Below, one piece after another: positions 38,109 to 46,491 of a stretch of 64,000 nucleotides of DNA. A program made the translations under genes and the position numbers. The notes beneath the pieces were generated by a model that saw only the letters and a program-made list of their open reading frames with translations, searched no databases and was not told where the DNA came from. The stretch is from positions 1 through 64,000 of the forward strand of contig JAJEJB010000004.1 in assembly GCA_022828135.1 (NCBI GenBank). Direction: 5' to 3'. Numbering within the stretch: position 1 is the first letter of the stretch; the number at the start of each line of letters is the position of its first letter. The stretch is from Acidimicrobiia bacterium (GTDB lineage Bacteria > Actinomycetota > Acidimicrobiia > Acidimicrobiales > Aldehydirespiratoraceae).

Positions 38109-41100
38109 AAGCGGCGAGTCAATGAGAGACGGCAACCAACCCGGCACGCCGTCCGCCTGGCTCATACGGCCTCGCCGCCACGGCGGTCGCCACGACTACA
38201 ACATCGAACACGGCGTTGCTGGCCGTGGCTGGGAATCGGTACCCGACCTTAGGACCCTTTCCGGCCTCCGCGATGTGCAGAATCACCTTCGCTCTGCTGA
38301 CACGGACTCACAAGGCAAGACGATCGACGCGTGGGCCCGGCAGATGTGGAGGTTGCTGAGCGTGCAGGTGGACGACCTCGTGGTGATGCCTGGCAAGCGG
38401 AACTCAGGGATAAATCTGGGCACAGTCACGCGGGAGTACTGGTTTGACAGCGACGACCCCGACCCCGATTGCCGCCATGTCGTGTCCGTGGACTGGAAGC
38501 GCATCGATGTACCACGTACAACCCTCAAAGAGGATCTGCAGACGCGAGTTGTCGAGCAACAGAACATTTCCTTGATACACGACAACGACGGCGTGTGGCG
38601 TCTCCAGCAGTTGATGGAGACGGGTCAGGATCCCGGTCCTCGAGCCAATCCCGACGGCAATAGCTCAGACTTGACTGACGCACCGGCGGCGTGGGTCATT
38701 AGGGCTGGGCGCGACGGCGAACGTTACGACCACAACATCGAGCGCGGCCTAGCCGGTGTCGATTTCGGCACCTTTCTGGATCTGAGGACTGTCTCCAGCC
38801 GCGACAAGGTGAAGGACGCCCTGCGGTCGCATTACCCGGATGCTGGCGACAGGACAATCTCCAACCGTGCAGGCCAGCTCTGGAGGATACGAACGGACGT
38901 ACGCGTAGGTGATCTGGTGGTGATGCCCCACAAGACGGAGCCTCACGTTGCTCTTGGCACCGTCACTCGAGAATACGCGTACGCCGGCGACGATCCTGAC
39001 GCCGAGTGGCCTCATGTCGTGTCCGTGAACTGGAGACGGCCACAATTGCCCTGGACAGCCATCCAGGAGGACCTGCGGTTATCGCTCAATGCACAGCAGT
39101 CCCTCTTCCGGATCGAGCGCCACGACGGAGCGTGGCGCTTCCGACAGTTGTTGGAGACGGGCCAGGATCCCGGCCCGCGCGCCGACATCGACCTTTCCGC
39201 CCTCGTCGAGGACTTCCTAGCCGAGTCGGGCTACCCCACCGACGAGCACAGGGAACAGAAGCGGCTGCGGGAGGTATGGGCCAAGAAGTTGGCACAGGCG
39301 AACATTGGATCCTTGAGCCGCGAGGACTTTGCGGCCATTGTCAACTCCTCCCATGGCCCGGCACGGATGGCCCAATATGTCATCCCCAGCGGAAAAACGA
39401 AGAAATGGGTCTCAGCCCTGAGCGATGCCGGATTCGCCCAGTTGCTTCAGCGGATCCAGTATCTCTGCTGGGGCGAGGATCCGTTGTGGCAGAGACTCGA
39501 CCGTGTGGCGCACCGCGACGGCGACCTCCGCGTTCCGAATTTCGCCTTCACGGACGCGTTCAAGACGCTCGCTATCTGCAACCCGACGGAACTCCTGCCG
39601 CTGGACGCGAATCGCGGGCCGGCCGGACGCCGACGGTCCCTGAAGAAGCTCGGGCTGGCGGAACCTCGGGGCGCTACCGACGGTCAGAGGGTGCTGGACG
39701 CGAACGACCGCCTCAGGGAGCATCTGTCCCCATTCTTCTCTGATGACACATTGGGCATGGGCGCATTCCTGCAGTGGCTTACCCAGAAGGGCGGAGCGGA
39801 ACCCGAACCCGACGACGGCCCGATGGACCTCGCCGAACTCGCGGATGAGTTGCTCGTCGACGTTGAGTTCCTGGACGACATCGTCGAGCTGCTCAAGGAC
39901 AAGGGGCAGGTGATCCTCTATGGCCCACCGGGGACGGGCAAGACGTACTTGGCGCGCAAGCTTGCTGAGGCGCTGGCCCCGGACGACTCGAGCCGGGCAC
40001 TGGTGCAGTTCCATCCGTCCACGTCCTACGAGGACTTCTTCGAGGGGTACCGGCCTGCCGGGACCGGCAGCGACGGGAGCATTCGCTTCGAGCTAACGCC
40101 CGGACCTCTGGCCCGCATTGCTGAACGGGCCTCCGAATCGTCGGAGCGGCATGTGATGATCATCGACGAGATCAACCGGGGGAACCTGCCCCGGGTGCTT
40201 GGGGAGCTGCTGTTCCTGCTGGAGTACCGCGACGAGGAGGTCGAGACCCTGTACCGGACCGAGGAGCCTTTCGCGCTGCCCGACAACCTCTGGTTCATCG
40301 GCACGATGAACACGGCCGACCGGTCGATCGCTCTCGTGGACGCGGCGCTGCGACGGCGGTTCCACTTCGTGCCGTTCTTCCCAGACAGCGGCCCGATGGC
40401 CGGCTTGCTCGCCCGCTGGCTGAAGCGCGAGGACCAACCCGGCTGGATCGGTCGTCTCGTGGACGCTGTCAACGACGAGCTCACTCGGGAGTTGGGGGGC
40501 TCGCATCTCCTGCTGGGCCCGAGCCACTTCATGAAGGAGTACGGCTCGTCAGCGGACGAGCAGCATCAACGGTTGCGGCGCATCTGGGAGTACAACATCG
40601 AGCCGTTCATCGAGGACCAGTTCTTCGGCGACCCAGAACAGATCGACCGTTTCCGGTTCGGTTCCATTGTCTCCCGTCATCGTGCCATCATTGAGCGTGA
40701 CCGCATCTCATTCCTGGCCGACGGGGAAGAACTGGATCAAGGCGCGGAAGCTTCCGGGTCAAGCGAGGCTCAGAATTCTCTAGAGCGGTCTAGAGCTAGA
40801 GGCGCGACTACACCGGCTTGGAAGGACCAGTTTCAGGGGACACCCACAGCACCAACCGGTGACGATGAACTGTGGAAATGGCGAGCGAGCAATTTCCCGC
40901 GTCGGACAGAAGGAAGGGGCGAGTTTCAAATCTACGAAATTAGGAGTCTTGCGTGTAGGTGGGTCGAATTCGCCTTGAATGCGGGAGTTGATCCCGGCAA
41001 GCACGACAGCCAACTCGTCGAGGACCTCTTGTCACCACACGGCTATAGCCAAAGCTCACTCACGGCGTATCGGCGTCATCTGCGGGAGTGGTTCGAGACG

Positions 41101-41121
41101 GATCATGACAGTGCAAGCTGA
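38074..41121 (+). CDS. mcrB: McrB-like AAA+ GTPase with tandem N-terminal reader modules
   Basis: A 1015-residue McrB-type subunit of a type IV restriction system that cuts modified DNA. Residues about 27-190 and 204-373 are two related modules, each starting AW(L/V)IR..R.G..(H/Y)D(Y/H)NIE and containing DLVVMP.K and LGTVTREY; these look like EVE/PUA-type base readers. A linker domain follows. The motor has Walker A GPPGTGKTYLARKL (about 617), the substrate-loop QFHPSTSYEDFFEGY, Walker B IIDEINRGNLPRVLGE and the sensor GTMNTADRSIALVD. A C-terminal extension of about 130 residues follows. It overlaps mcrC by 17 bases. The first codons derive from repeat copy B. Confidence 0.92.
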   Translation: MSTMDEPGLSASSGESMRDGNQPGTPSAWLIRPRRHGGRHDYNIEHGVAGRGWESVPDLRTLSGLRDVQNHLRSADTDSQGKTIDAWARQMWRLLSVQVDDLVVMPGKRNSGINLGTVTREYWFDSDDPDPDCRHVVSVDWKRIDVPRTTLKEDLQTRVVEQQNISLIHDNDGVWRLQQLMETGQDPGPRANPDGNSSDLTDAPAAWVIRAGRDGERYDHNIERGLAGVDFGTFLDLRTVSSRDKVKDALRSHYPDAGDRTISNRAGQLWRIRTDVRVGDLVVMPHKTEPHVALGTVTREYAYAGDDPDAEWPHVVSVNWRRPQLPWTAIQEDLRLSLNAQQSLFRIERHDGAWRFRQLLETGQDPGPRADIDLSALVEDFLAESGYPTDEHREQKRLREVWAKKLAQANIGSLSREDFAAIVNSSHGPARMAQYVIPSGKTKKWVSALSDAGFAQLLQRIQYLCWGEDPLWQRLDRVAHRDGDLRVPNFAFTDAFKTLAICNPTELLPLDANRGPAGRRRSLKKLGLAEPRGATDGQRVLDANDRLREHLSPFFSDDTLGMGAFLQWLTQKGGAEPEPDDGPMDLAELADELLVDVEFLDDIVELLKDKGQVILYGPPGTGKTYLARKLAEALAPDDSSRALVQFHPSTSYEDFFEGYRPAGTGSDGSIRFELTPGPLARIAERASESSERHVMIIDEINRGNLPRVLGELLFLLEYRDEEVETLYRTEEPFALPDNLWFIGTMNTADRSIALVDAALRRRFHFVPFFPDSGPMAGLLARWLKREDQPGWIGRLVDAVNDELTRELGGSHLLLGPSHFMKEYGSSADEQHQRLRRIWEYNIEPFIEDQFFGDPEQIDRFRFGSIVSRHRAIIERDRISFLADGEELDQGAEASGSSEAQNSLERSRARGATTPAWKDQFQGTPTAPTGDDELWKWRASNFPRRTEGRGEFQIYEIRSLACRWVEFALNAGVDPGKHDSQLVEDLLSPHGYSQSSLTAYRRHLREWFETDHDSAS

Positions 41122-42544
41122 TCTTGCGGCCGTAGGCCATCACAACGATGACATTCCATCCGCTACCGGTCCTCGAAGTGGCCGGGAGCGCTACAAGCTA
41201 ACGGGAAGCACCGAGGAGGACACGCTCCTTTCGGTCGGGGACCACGCTGGCCCTCTGACGCTTCGGGAGTACGGCCGCGAGGTAGTGGTGTTGAGCGACG
41301 AGCAGGCCCGCGCCCTGAACGGTGTCGGCAATGGGCAATACCTGTCGGTCGATCCCGGCGAGCAGTCGGGGTACTGGCAGGTCACCGCCCGCAACTACGT
41401 GGGCTCCATCAATGTCGGTGGGCTGCAGGTGCTGATCCGGCCGAAGATCCCGCTGCGCAACCTCTTTCTGCTGCTCGAGGTGGGCCTGCGGGAACAGGAC
41501 TGGCGCAACGAAGCTGTCGGCTACGAGAAGAACTCCGATCTGCTCCCTGCGCTGGTGTCGTTCTTCGCCCGCACCACCGAGACCACGCTCGCCCGCGGGC
41601 TGTACCACTCCTACCGGGAGCAGCGCGACCGGCTGGTCGCCCTGCGGGGCCGCATCGACATCGCTCGGCAGCTCGCCCAGCCCGGCATCGTCATACCAGC
41701 GGCCTGCAAGTTCACAGAGTTCACCGCTGACCTGATCGAGAACTCCTACTTGAAGGCAGCCGTGTCACGCTCCCTGCGAGTCGCCGGCGTGCTGCCCATC
41801 GACCGGCGCAGGCTGATGCAGCATCTCGTCACTCTCGAGGACGTTGGCGACGTGCCGCACCACCACACCGATAGCGACCGTGTCGTCTTCACCCGGCTCA
41901 ACGAGCACTACAAGCCCGCGCTTCGACTTGCTCAACTCGTGCTGGAGAACCTAACGCTGCAGGACGCTGTCGGGGTCACACAGGCCTCGTCGTTCATGCT
42001 GGACATGAACGATCTGTTCGAGCGGTTCGTGACCGAGCGGCTGCGGCGAGCACTGCGGGGACGCCTTGAAGTGAAGGGCCAGCACCCCGACAAGCTGGAC
42101 AAGGCGGGCACAGTCGCCATCAAGCCCGACCTGCTGTTCCGAGCGGGCGGCGCCCCTCGCTTCGTGGGCGACATCAAGTACAAGCTCACCGACGACACAG
42201 CCGCTGGCCGCAACGCCGACTACTACCAGTTGCTGGCCTACACCACCGCGCTCGACCTGCCCGAAGGCGTCCTCATCTACTGCCTCGACGCCAACCGCGC
42301 CGACGACTCCGACAGTGACGGAGCGTCGGCCACCACTTCCCGGCCCGAGAATTCCATGCCCACCGAAGGCACACCCGACGCCAGCCATCCCGGACTGCGG
42401 ACGATACGAGTCCGCAACGTCGGCAAGGTTCTCCACACCTACGCACTGGACCTGTCCGGTACCGCCGAGGAGGTCGCCCAGAGCCTGGACAGGCTCGCCA
42501 ACTGGGTCGCGGACCAGGCCGTGCGCGCCTCGGCATCCGGCTAG
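41105..42544 (+). CDS. mcrC: McrC-like nuclease subunit
   Basis: McrC (479 residues) partners McrB and carries the PD-(D/E)XK nuclease. The N-terminal McrB-binding part has YLSVDPGEQSGYWQVTARNYVG and VLIRPKIPLRNLFLLLEV; the nuclease site reads IKPDLLF (about 339) and DIKYK (about 356), with the expected Asp, Asp and Lys. The ATG at 41105 overlaps the mcrB end, implying coupling. A low-complexity insert rich in Ser and Asp (after LDANRADD) precedes the C-terminal strand. Complete system with mcrB. Confidence 0.92.
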   Translation: MTVQADLAAVGHHNDDIPSATGPRSGRERYKLTGSTEEDTLLSVGDHAGPLTLREYGREVVVLSDEQARALNGVGNGQYLSVDPGEQSGYWQVTARNYVGSINVGGLQVLIRPKIPLRNLFLLLEVGLREQDWRNEAVGYEKNSDLLPALVSFFARTTETTLARGLYHSYREQRDRLVALRGRIDIARQLAQPGIVIPAACKFTEFTADLIENSYLKAAVSRSLRVAGVLPIDRRRLMQHLVTLEDVGDVPHHHTDSDRVVFTRLNEHYKPALRLAQLVLENLTLQDAVGVTQASSFMLDMNDLFERFVTERLRRALRGRLEVKGQHPDKLDKAGTVAIKPDLLFRAGGAPRFVGDIKYKLTDDTAAGRNADYYQLLAYTTALDLPEGVLIYCLDANRADDSDSDGASATTSRPENSMPTEGTPDASHPGLRTIRVRNVGKVLHTYALDLSGTAEEVAQSLDRLANWVADQAVRASASG

Positions 42545-42748
42545 CTCGTCGACCGGCTGAACTGCCGGGGCCCTGAGCCCACGAGGCCGAGCGGACAGGC
42601 GAGCGAGCCCGGCGCATACGGGCGGGGCCGTGACCCGAGCGGCCCGTGAGCGCAGCCAGCAAGAGCGGAAATCGATGCCGCTGCGACGCGGTGGGCTTCA
42701 CCTATCCGGTCGGCCCCCAAAGTCCAGACCCGCTGCAAATCCGAGGGA

Positions 42749-43231
42749 CTAGTCGACCGGGTTTCCGTCGATCTCTAGGCGCTGGCGGCGCAGCACCATG
42801 CGGGTGATCCGCCAGCGTCCGTCGATGCGCTCGTACTCCTCCTCGTACCAGCCCGCGCCCCAGACCGTTCGGACCGGGCTCCCCTCGGGGAACCAGAGGC
42901 GGTCCTCCATCGCCCACACGCCCGAAGCGCTGTCGGCGCCGGTCAACTCGATCTCCTCGTTGTGACCGTGATGCACGGTGACCGCACCGTGCAGGATCTT
43001 CGACACCGAATCGACGAAGGCGTCACGGCTGCTGTAGACGCCGCGACCCGAGCTGTTCACGGTGCTGCTCGAGACATCGATCTGCGCATCCGGGGAGAAC
43101 AGCTCGCCGACGCCCTGCCAGTCCTGCTGGTCGAGCAGGCGGAAGTAGCGCGCCTTGAGCTTGCGAATCTCCTCGATGTCTTCCGTGGACCCGCCGCCGC
43201 CTGGCGGGACAAGGTCAGCCTTCTTGCTCAC
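42749..43231 (-). CDS. SnoaL-like/NTF2-fold protein
   Basis: A 160-residue SnoaL-like protein. EIRKLKARYFRLLDQQDWQGVGELFSPDA (in pieces) is the usual N-terminal helix and strand, and TVWGAGWYEEEYERIDGRWRITRMVLRR the end. The fold includes dehydratases, isomerases and hydroxylases as well as non-enzymes; no clear catalytic residue can be assigned. TACGGT (43238-43243) is six bases before the GTG at 43231, so that start is preferred over GTG 43237. The 204 bases between mcrC and this gene hold nothing I can identify. Confidence 0.82.
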   Translation of the reverse strand: MSKKADLVPPGGGGSTEDIEEIRKLKARYFRLLDQQDWQGVGELFSPDAQIDVSSSTVNSSGRGVYSSRDAFVDSVSKILHGAVTVHHGHNEEIELTGADSASGVWAMEDRLWFPEGSPVRTVWGAGWYEEEYERIDGRWRITRMVLRRQRLEIDGNPVD

Positions 43232-43323
43232 GGCCACACCGTACCCGCCCGCCGCACAGGCCGGAGCGGCCGTCCGCCGAGTCTTGCAAGTATAGGATTT
43301 TGATTGTTATAGCATGTAAATGC

Positions 43324-43353
43324 TTGACAGATGTCACACCCCTATGGGATACT
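43324..43353 (+). promoter_or_regulatory. Leaderless promoter of the HNH gene with overlapping palindrome
   Basis: A perfect TTGACA (43324-43329) and GATACT (43348-43353) are 18 bases apart. The -10 ends six bases before the ATG at 43360, so transcription should begin at the start codon. The -35 is part of TGACA-GA-TGTCA (43325-43336), an operator-like palindrome with the same half-sites as the site at 36586-36600. The 43285-43360 stretch is AT-rich compared with its surroundings. Confidence 0.6.
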
Positions 43354-43359
43354 TCTGTC

Positions 43360-44652
43360 ATGTTGATCGAAGCTGCTCGACGGGCCGAGGCCAACGCCAA
43401 GGAGATGCTGGCGCAAGTCAATGACGGCTCGGCGTCGAGTGCGGAGATTCGCGAGGCGCTGGCGGTGTCCAAGGCCATCGCCGCGATCAACTCGGCGTTC
43501 CAAGCGGCAGGCGCGGCCGCGGTGGCGGGCCGGGAGCGCCACGGCGACGGCGGGGCTGAGGTGCTGGCGTCGAGTGCGGGGCTGTCGCGGCGCGAGGCTC
43601 ACAGTCAGGTCAAGACGGCTGAGAAGCTGCGCAACACGCCGAGACTGCGAGACGCGGTCGAGTCGGGTCGGGTGTCGGTGGCCAACGCCAAACGGTTGGC
43701 CGAGGTAGTCGACAAGACCAGCGCTGACGACGTGGAAGGGGACTCCGACCTGTTGGCCAAGGCCGAGTCGATGCGGCCCGAGCAGTTCGCCAAGGAAGCA
43801 CGCCGATGGGTGACCGATCGCGACGGCGACGGCGGGGCAGCCGAGCACGCCCGCCAGCGGGCCCGGCGCTGCGTGCGCATGTGGGACGCCGACGACGGCC
43901 TAGTGCACCTCCACGGCCAGTTCGACACTGTGACCGGTGAGCGCATCAGGAACCGCCTGCGGGCCGAGGCCGCCCGCATGTTCGACGGCGACAAGCAGAA
44001 CGCTAAGAACAACGCCACGAACGGGAACACTGACCGTCGCACCATCGACCAGTGCATGGCCGACGCCCTCGACAGCCTCACCTCCGACGGCGCAAGCACC
44101 TCCGCCGGTACCGGGTCGCGCGGCGCGAAGCCCATTGCCGACATCTGCATCGTGGCCCATGTTGATGACGACACCGGCGAACTCATCGCCGAGACCCCCG
44201 CCGGCGACCGGCTGCCACGCCAGGTGCTCGAGGAGCTCGCCTGCAACGCGGCGATTACTCCGACCATCTACGACCGGCGGGGTGTGCTGTTGTGGCAGGG
44301 CCACAGCAAGCGCACCGCCACCGCGGCGCAACTGAAAGCGCTCAAGGCCATCTATGGCGGCTGTTTCGCCTGTGGATTCGACTTCGAGCGATGTCAGGCC
44401 CACCACGTCGAGCCGGTGTCTCGGGGTGGGCCCACCGACATCGACAACCTCGTGCCGGCCTGCTGGAGCTGCCACAACAAGGTCCATCACTTCGGCTGGC
44501 AGATCCACGGCCCGCCCGGCAGACGCACGATGCATCCACCCGACCCCGTCACCTACGGCCCAGCCCGCGCGCCGGATCCTCACCAGCCGGGCCTGGGCCC
44601 CGCAGAACCCTCCCCGACCATCAACGGCACACGCCTCTTCGCTCTGGCTTGA
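43360..44652 (+). CDS. DUF222/13E12-type HNH endonuclease
   Basis: A 430-residue member of the 13E12 repeat family: a long helical DUF222 domain (residues about 1-290) and a C-terminal HNH nuclease with CFACGFDFERCQAHHVEPVSRGG (in pieces), the asparagine of DNLVPACWSCHNKVHH, and paired cysteines for zinc. The catalytic histidines and asparagine are intact. The family is multicopy in many actinobacteria, often as mobile or selfish genes; its biological role is unsettled. ATG 43360 is fixed by the adjacent promoter. It sits next to the McrBC island. Confidence 0.9.
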   Translation: MLIEAARRAEANAKEMLAQVNDGSASSAEIREALAVSKAIAAINSAFQAAGAAAVAGRERHGDGGAEVLASSAGLSRREAHSQVKTAEKLRNTPRLRDAVESGRVSVANAKRLAEVVDKTSADDVEGDSDLLAKAESMRPEQFAKEARRWVTDRDGDGGAAEHARQRARRCVRMWDADDGLVHLHGQFDTVTGERIRNRLRAEAARMFDGDKQNAKNNATNGNTDRRTIDQCMADALDSLTSDGASTSAGTGSRGAKPIADICIVAHVDDDTGELIAETPAGDRLPRQVLEELACNAAITPTIYDRRGVLLWQGHSKRTATAAQLKALKAIYGGCFACGFDFERCQAHHVEPVSRGGPTDIDNLVPACWSCHNKVHHFGWQIHGPPGRRTMHPPDPVTYGPARAPDPHQPGLGPAEPSPTINGTRLFALA

Positions 44653-44860
44653 CGGGCCGAGCAACCTCGCCGCCGCCACGCCTTCCACAACCGGGGACGT
44701 GCGCCTCGGCAGCCGCAGGAGCTGCTGGGCCACGCGACCTCGCCGCCACCACGCCGACGGGTCGCGCGAGGCGGGGCGGAGCAGCGGGGCGATGGGTCTG
44801 GCAGGCTTGGGCACAGAACACCAAACGGCTTGCTGAGAAGGGCAAGAAGGAGACGGACCG

Positions 44861-45553
44861 ATGGGTGAGATGGTGGAGTTCGCTGCCAACGGATCGACGG
44901 CACGGGGCTATGTGGCCGCCGCCGCCGGGGGCTCGGGCCCTGGTGTGATCGTGCTGCAGGAGTGGTGGGGGCTGGTGCCACAGATCAAGGGAGTGTGCGA
45001 CCTGCTCGCCGACGAGGGGTTCACCGCGCTGGCGCCCGACCTGTACCAGGGCGAGATGGCCACCCACACCGAGATGGACAAGGCCGGAGAGCTCATGACC
45101 AGCCTGCCGCCGGAGCGGGCCGCCCGCGACATGTCCGCCGCCATCGACTACCTGCTGGGCCACGACGCCTGCTCCTCGTCCACCGTCGGCGTCACCGGCT
45201 TCTGCATGGGCGGGCTTCTCACCCTGCGCATCGCCGCCATCGCCGGCGACCGGGTGTCGGCCGCGGCCCCGTTCTACGGCGCGCCCCTCGGCGACGACTC
45301 GCTCGACTGGAGCAACCTCAGCGCCAAGGTCCAGGGCCACTTCGCGGCCAGCGACGACTTCTTCCCGCCCGACGCCTGCGAAGCGCTCGCCCAGCAGCTC
45401 CGCGACATGGGCAAGGACGTCGTCTTCCACACCTACGGGGGCACCGGCCACGGGTTCGGCAACTGGGAGGACCCCCTAGGCACCTACAACGAAGCGGCCT
45501 GGAACACCGCGTGGTCTCGCACCCTCACCCTGCTGCACGCCAACGTGACGTGA
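44861..45553 (+). CDS. Dienelactone hydrolase family protein
   Basis: A 230-residue alpha/beta hydrolase of the dienelactone hydrolase type. The nucleophile is cysteine in GVTGFCMGGLLTL, the acid is in AASDDFFPP and the histidine in GTGHGFGNW, the Cys-Asp-His triad of the family. The substrate is probably a carboxymethylene-lactone or related ester, but many relatives are unassigned. GAAGGAGA before the ATG is a clear Shine-Dalgarno sequence, unlike most neighbours. The 208-base gap before it shows only a short imperfect direct repeat of about 28 bases (44654 and 44727). Confidence 0.9.
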   Translation: MGEMVEFAANGSTARGYVAAAAGGSGPGVIVLQEWWGLVPQIKGVCDLLADEGFTALAPDLYQGEMATHTEMDKAGELMTSLPPERAARDMSAAIDYLLGHDACSSSTVGVTGFCMGGLLTLRIAAIAGDRVSAAAPFYGAPLGDDSLDWSNLSAKVQGHFAASDDFFPPDACEALAQQLRDMGKDVVFHTYGGTGHGFGNWEDPLGTYNEAAWNTAWSRTLTLLHANVT

Positions 45554-45584
45554 GCAGGCCGTGAATAGAGCCTGAGGTTCGCTC

Positions 45585-46421
45585 CTAGAAGGCTTCAGGA
45601 ACGAACGTCTGGTCCGAGATCGGCGGTCTCACGTAGCCCACCCCGGACTGGCGTTCAGGCAGCTCCACGTCCTCCCACGCCACGGTCTCGTACGGGATCA
45701 TCGATAGCAGGTGCGTGATGCAGTTGAGCCGGGCCTTCTTCTTGGAGTCGGCGTCGACCACGTACCACGGGGCCTGCTTGATGTCGGTGTGGGCGAACAG
45801 GGTGTCCTTGGCCTTGGAGAAGTCCACCCACCGGGCCCGACCCTGCACGTCCATGGGCGACAGCTTCCAGCGCTTGAGCGGATCTGCGATCCGGCTCTGG
45901 AACCGCCGCTCCTGCTCGGCGTCGCTCACCGAGAACCAGTACTTGATCAGGATGATCCCCGACCGCACCAGCATCCGTTCGAACTCGGGGCATGACCGGA
46001 GGAACTCCTTGTACTCCTCTTCGGTGCAGAACCCCATCACCGGCTCGACGAGGCCGCGGTTGTACCAGCTGCGATCGAACAGGACCATCTCGCCCGCCGC
46101 GGGCAACTCGGCCACGTAGCGCTGGAACCACCACTGGGTCTTCTCGCGGTCGCTGGGCGTGCCTAGCGCCACCACCCGCACGACCCGGGGGTTGAGCCGC
46201 TCAGTGATCCGCTTGATGACCCCGCCCTTTCCGGCCGCGTCGCGTCCCTCGAAGATGACCACCACCTTCAGTCCCTTGTGACGGATCCAGCGCTGGAGCC
46301 GCACCAGCTCCTCCTGCAGGCTGCTCAACTCCCGCTCGTAGTCCCTGTTCTTGATCTTCTTGCGCCTGTCGGGCGCCGCATCGCCCAACTGTGCGTCACC
46401 GAGGGTCACATCAACGCTCAT
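45585..46421 (-). CDS. ppk2: Polyphosphate kinase 2
   Basis: A 278-residue PPK2-family kinase that transfers phosphate between polyphosphate and nucleotides. Walker A is in FEGRDAAGKGGVIKRI, the lid and base region includes FDRSWYNRGLVEPVMGF, and WKLSPMD precedes the end. Single-domain class I members mainly make ADP/GDP-level triphosphates from polyphosphate. ATG 46421 is supported by TATTGT seven bases upstream; the longer frame adds 36 unlikely residues. It is divergent from the mutase operon, sharing the repeat at 46430-46446. Confidence 0.94.
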   Translation of the reverse strand: MSVDVTLGDAQLGDAAPDRRKKIKNRDYERELSSLQEELVRLQRWIRHKGLKVVVIFEGRDAAGKGGVIKRITERLNPRVVRVVALGTPSDREKTQWWFQRYVAELPAAGEMVLFDRSWYNRGLVEPVMGFCTEEEYKEFLRSCPEFERMLVRSGIILIKYWFSVSDAEQERRFQSRIADPLKRWKLSPMDVQGRARWVDFSKAKDTLFAHTDIKQAPWYVVDADSKKKARLNCITHLLSMIPYETVAWEDVELPERQSGVGYVRPPISDQTFVPEAF

Positions 46422-46428
46422 GAACCGG

Positions 46429-46446
46429 ACAATAGTGCCAATAGTG
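46429..46446 (-). promoter_or_regulatory. Tandem CAATAGTG repeat in the ppk2/mutase divergent region
   Basis: Two CAATAGTG copies (46430-46437 and 46439-46446) lie in tandem with a 9-base period. The copy nearer ppk2 overlaps its proposed -10 (46429-46434, minus strand). The arrangement suggests a binding site affecting ppk2 and perhaps the mutase operon. Confidence 0.35.
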
Positions 46447-46491
46447 CAGACCGCACACTGCGAACCAGCGCGGAGGCTGCACAATGGAGGC

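Noticed and set aside
42545-42748. tRNA gene or terminator in the mcrC downstream gap
   Set aside because: No TTCGA/TTCAA T-loop with matching stems and no strong hairpin could be found.
44653-44860. Insertion element between the HNH gene and the dienelactone hydrolase gene
   Set aside because: Only a short imperfect direct repeat is present, with no terminal inverted repeats or transposase frame.
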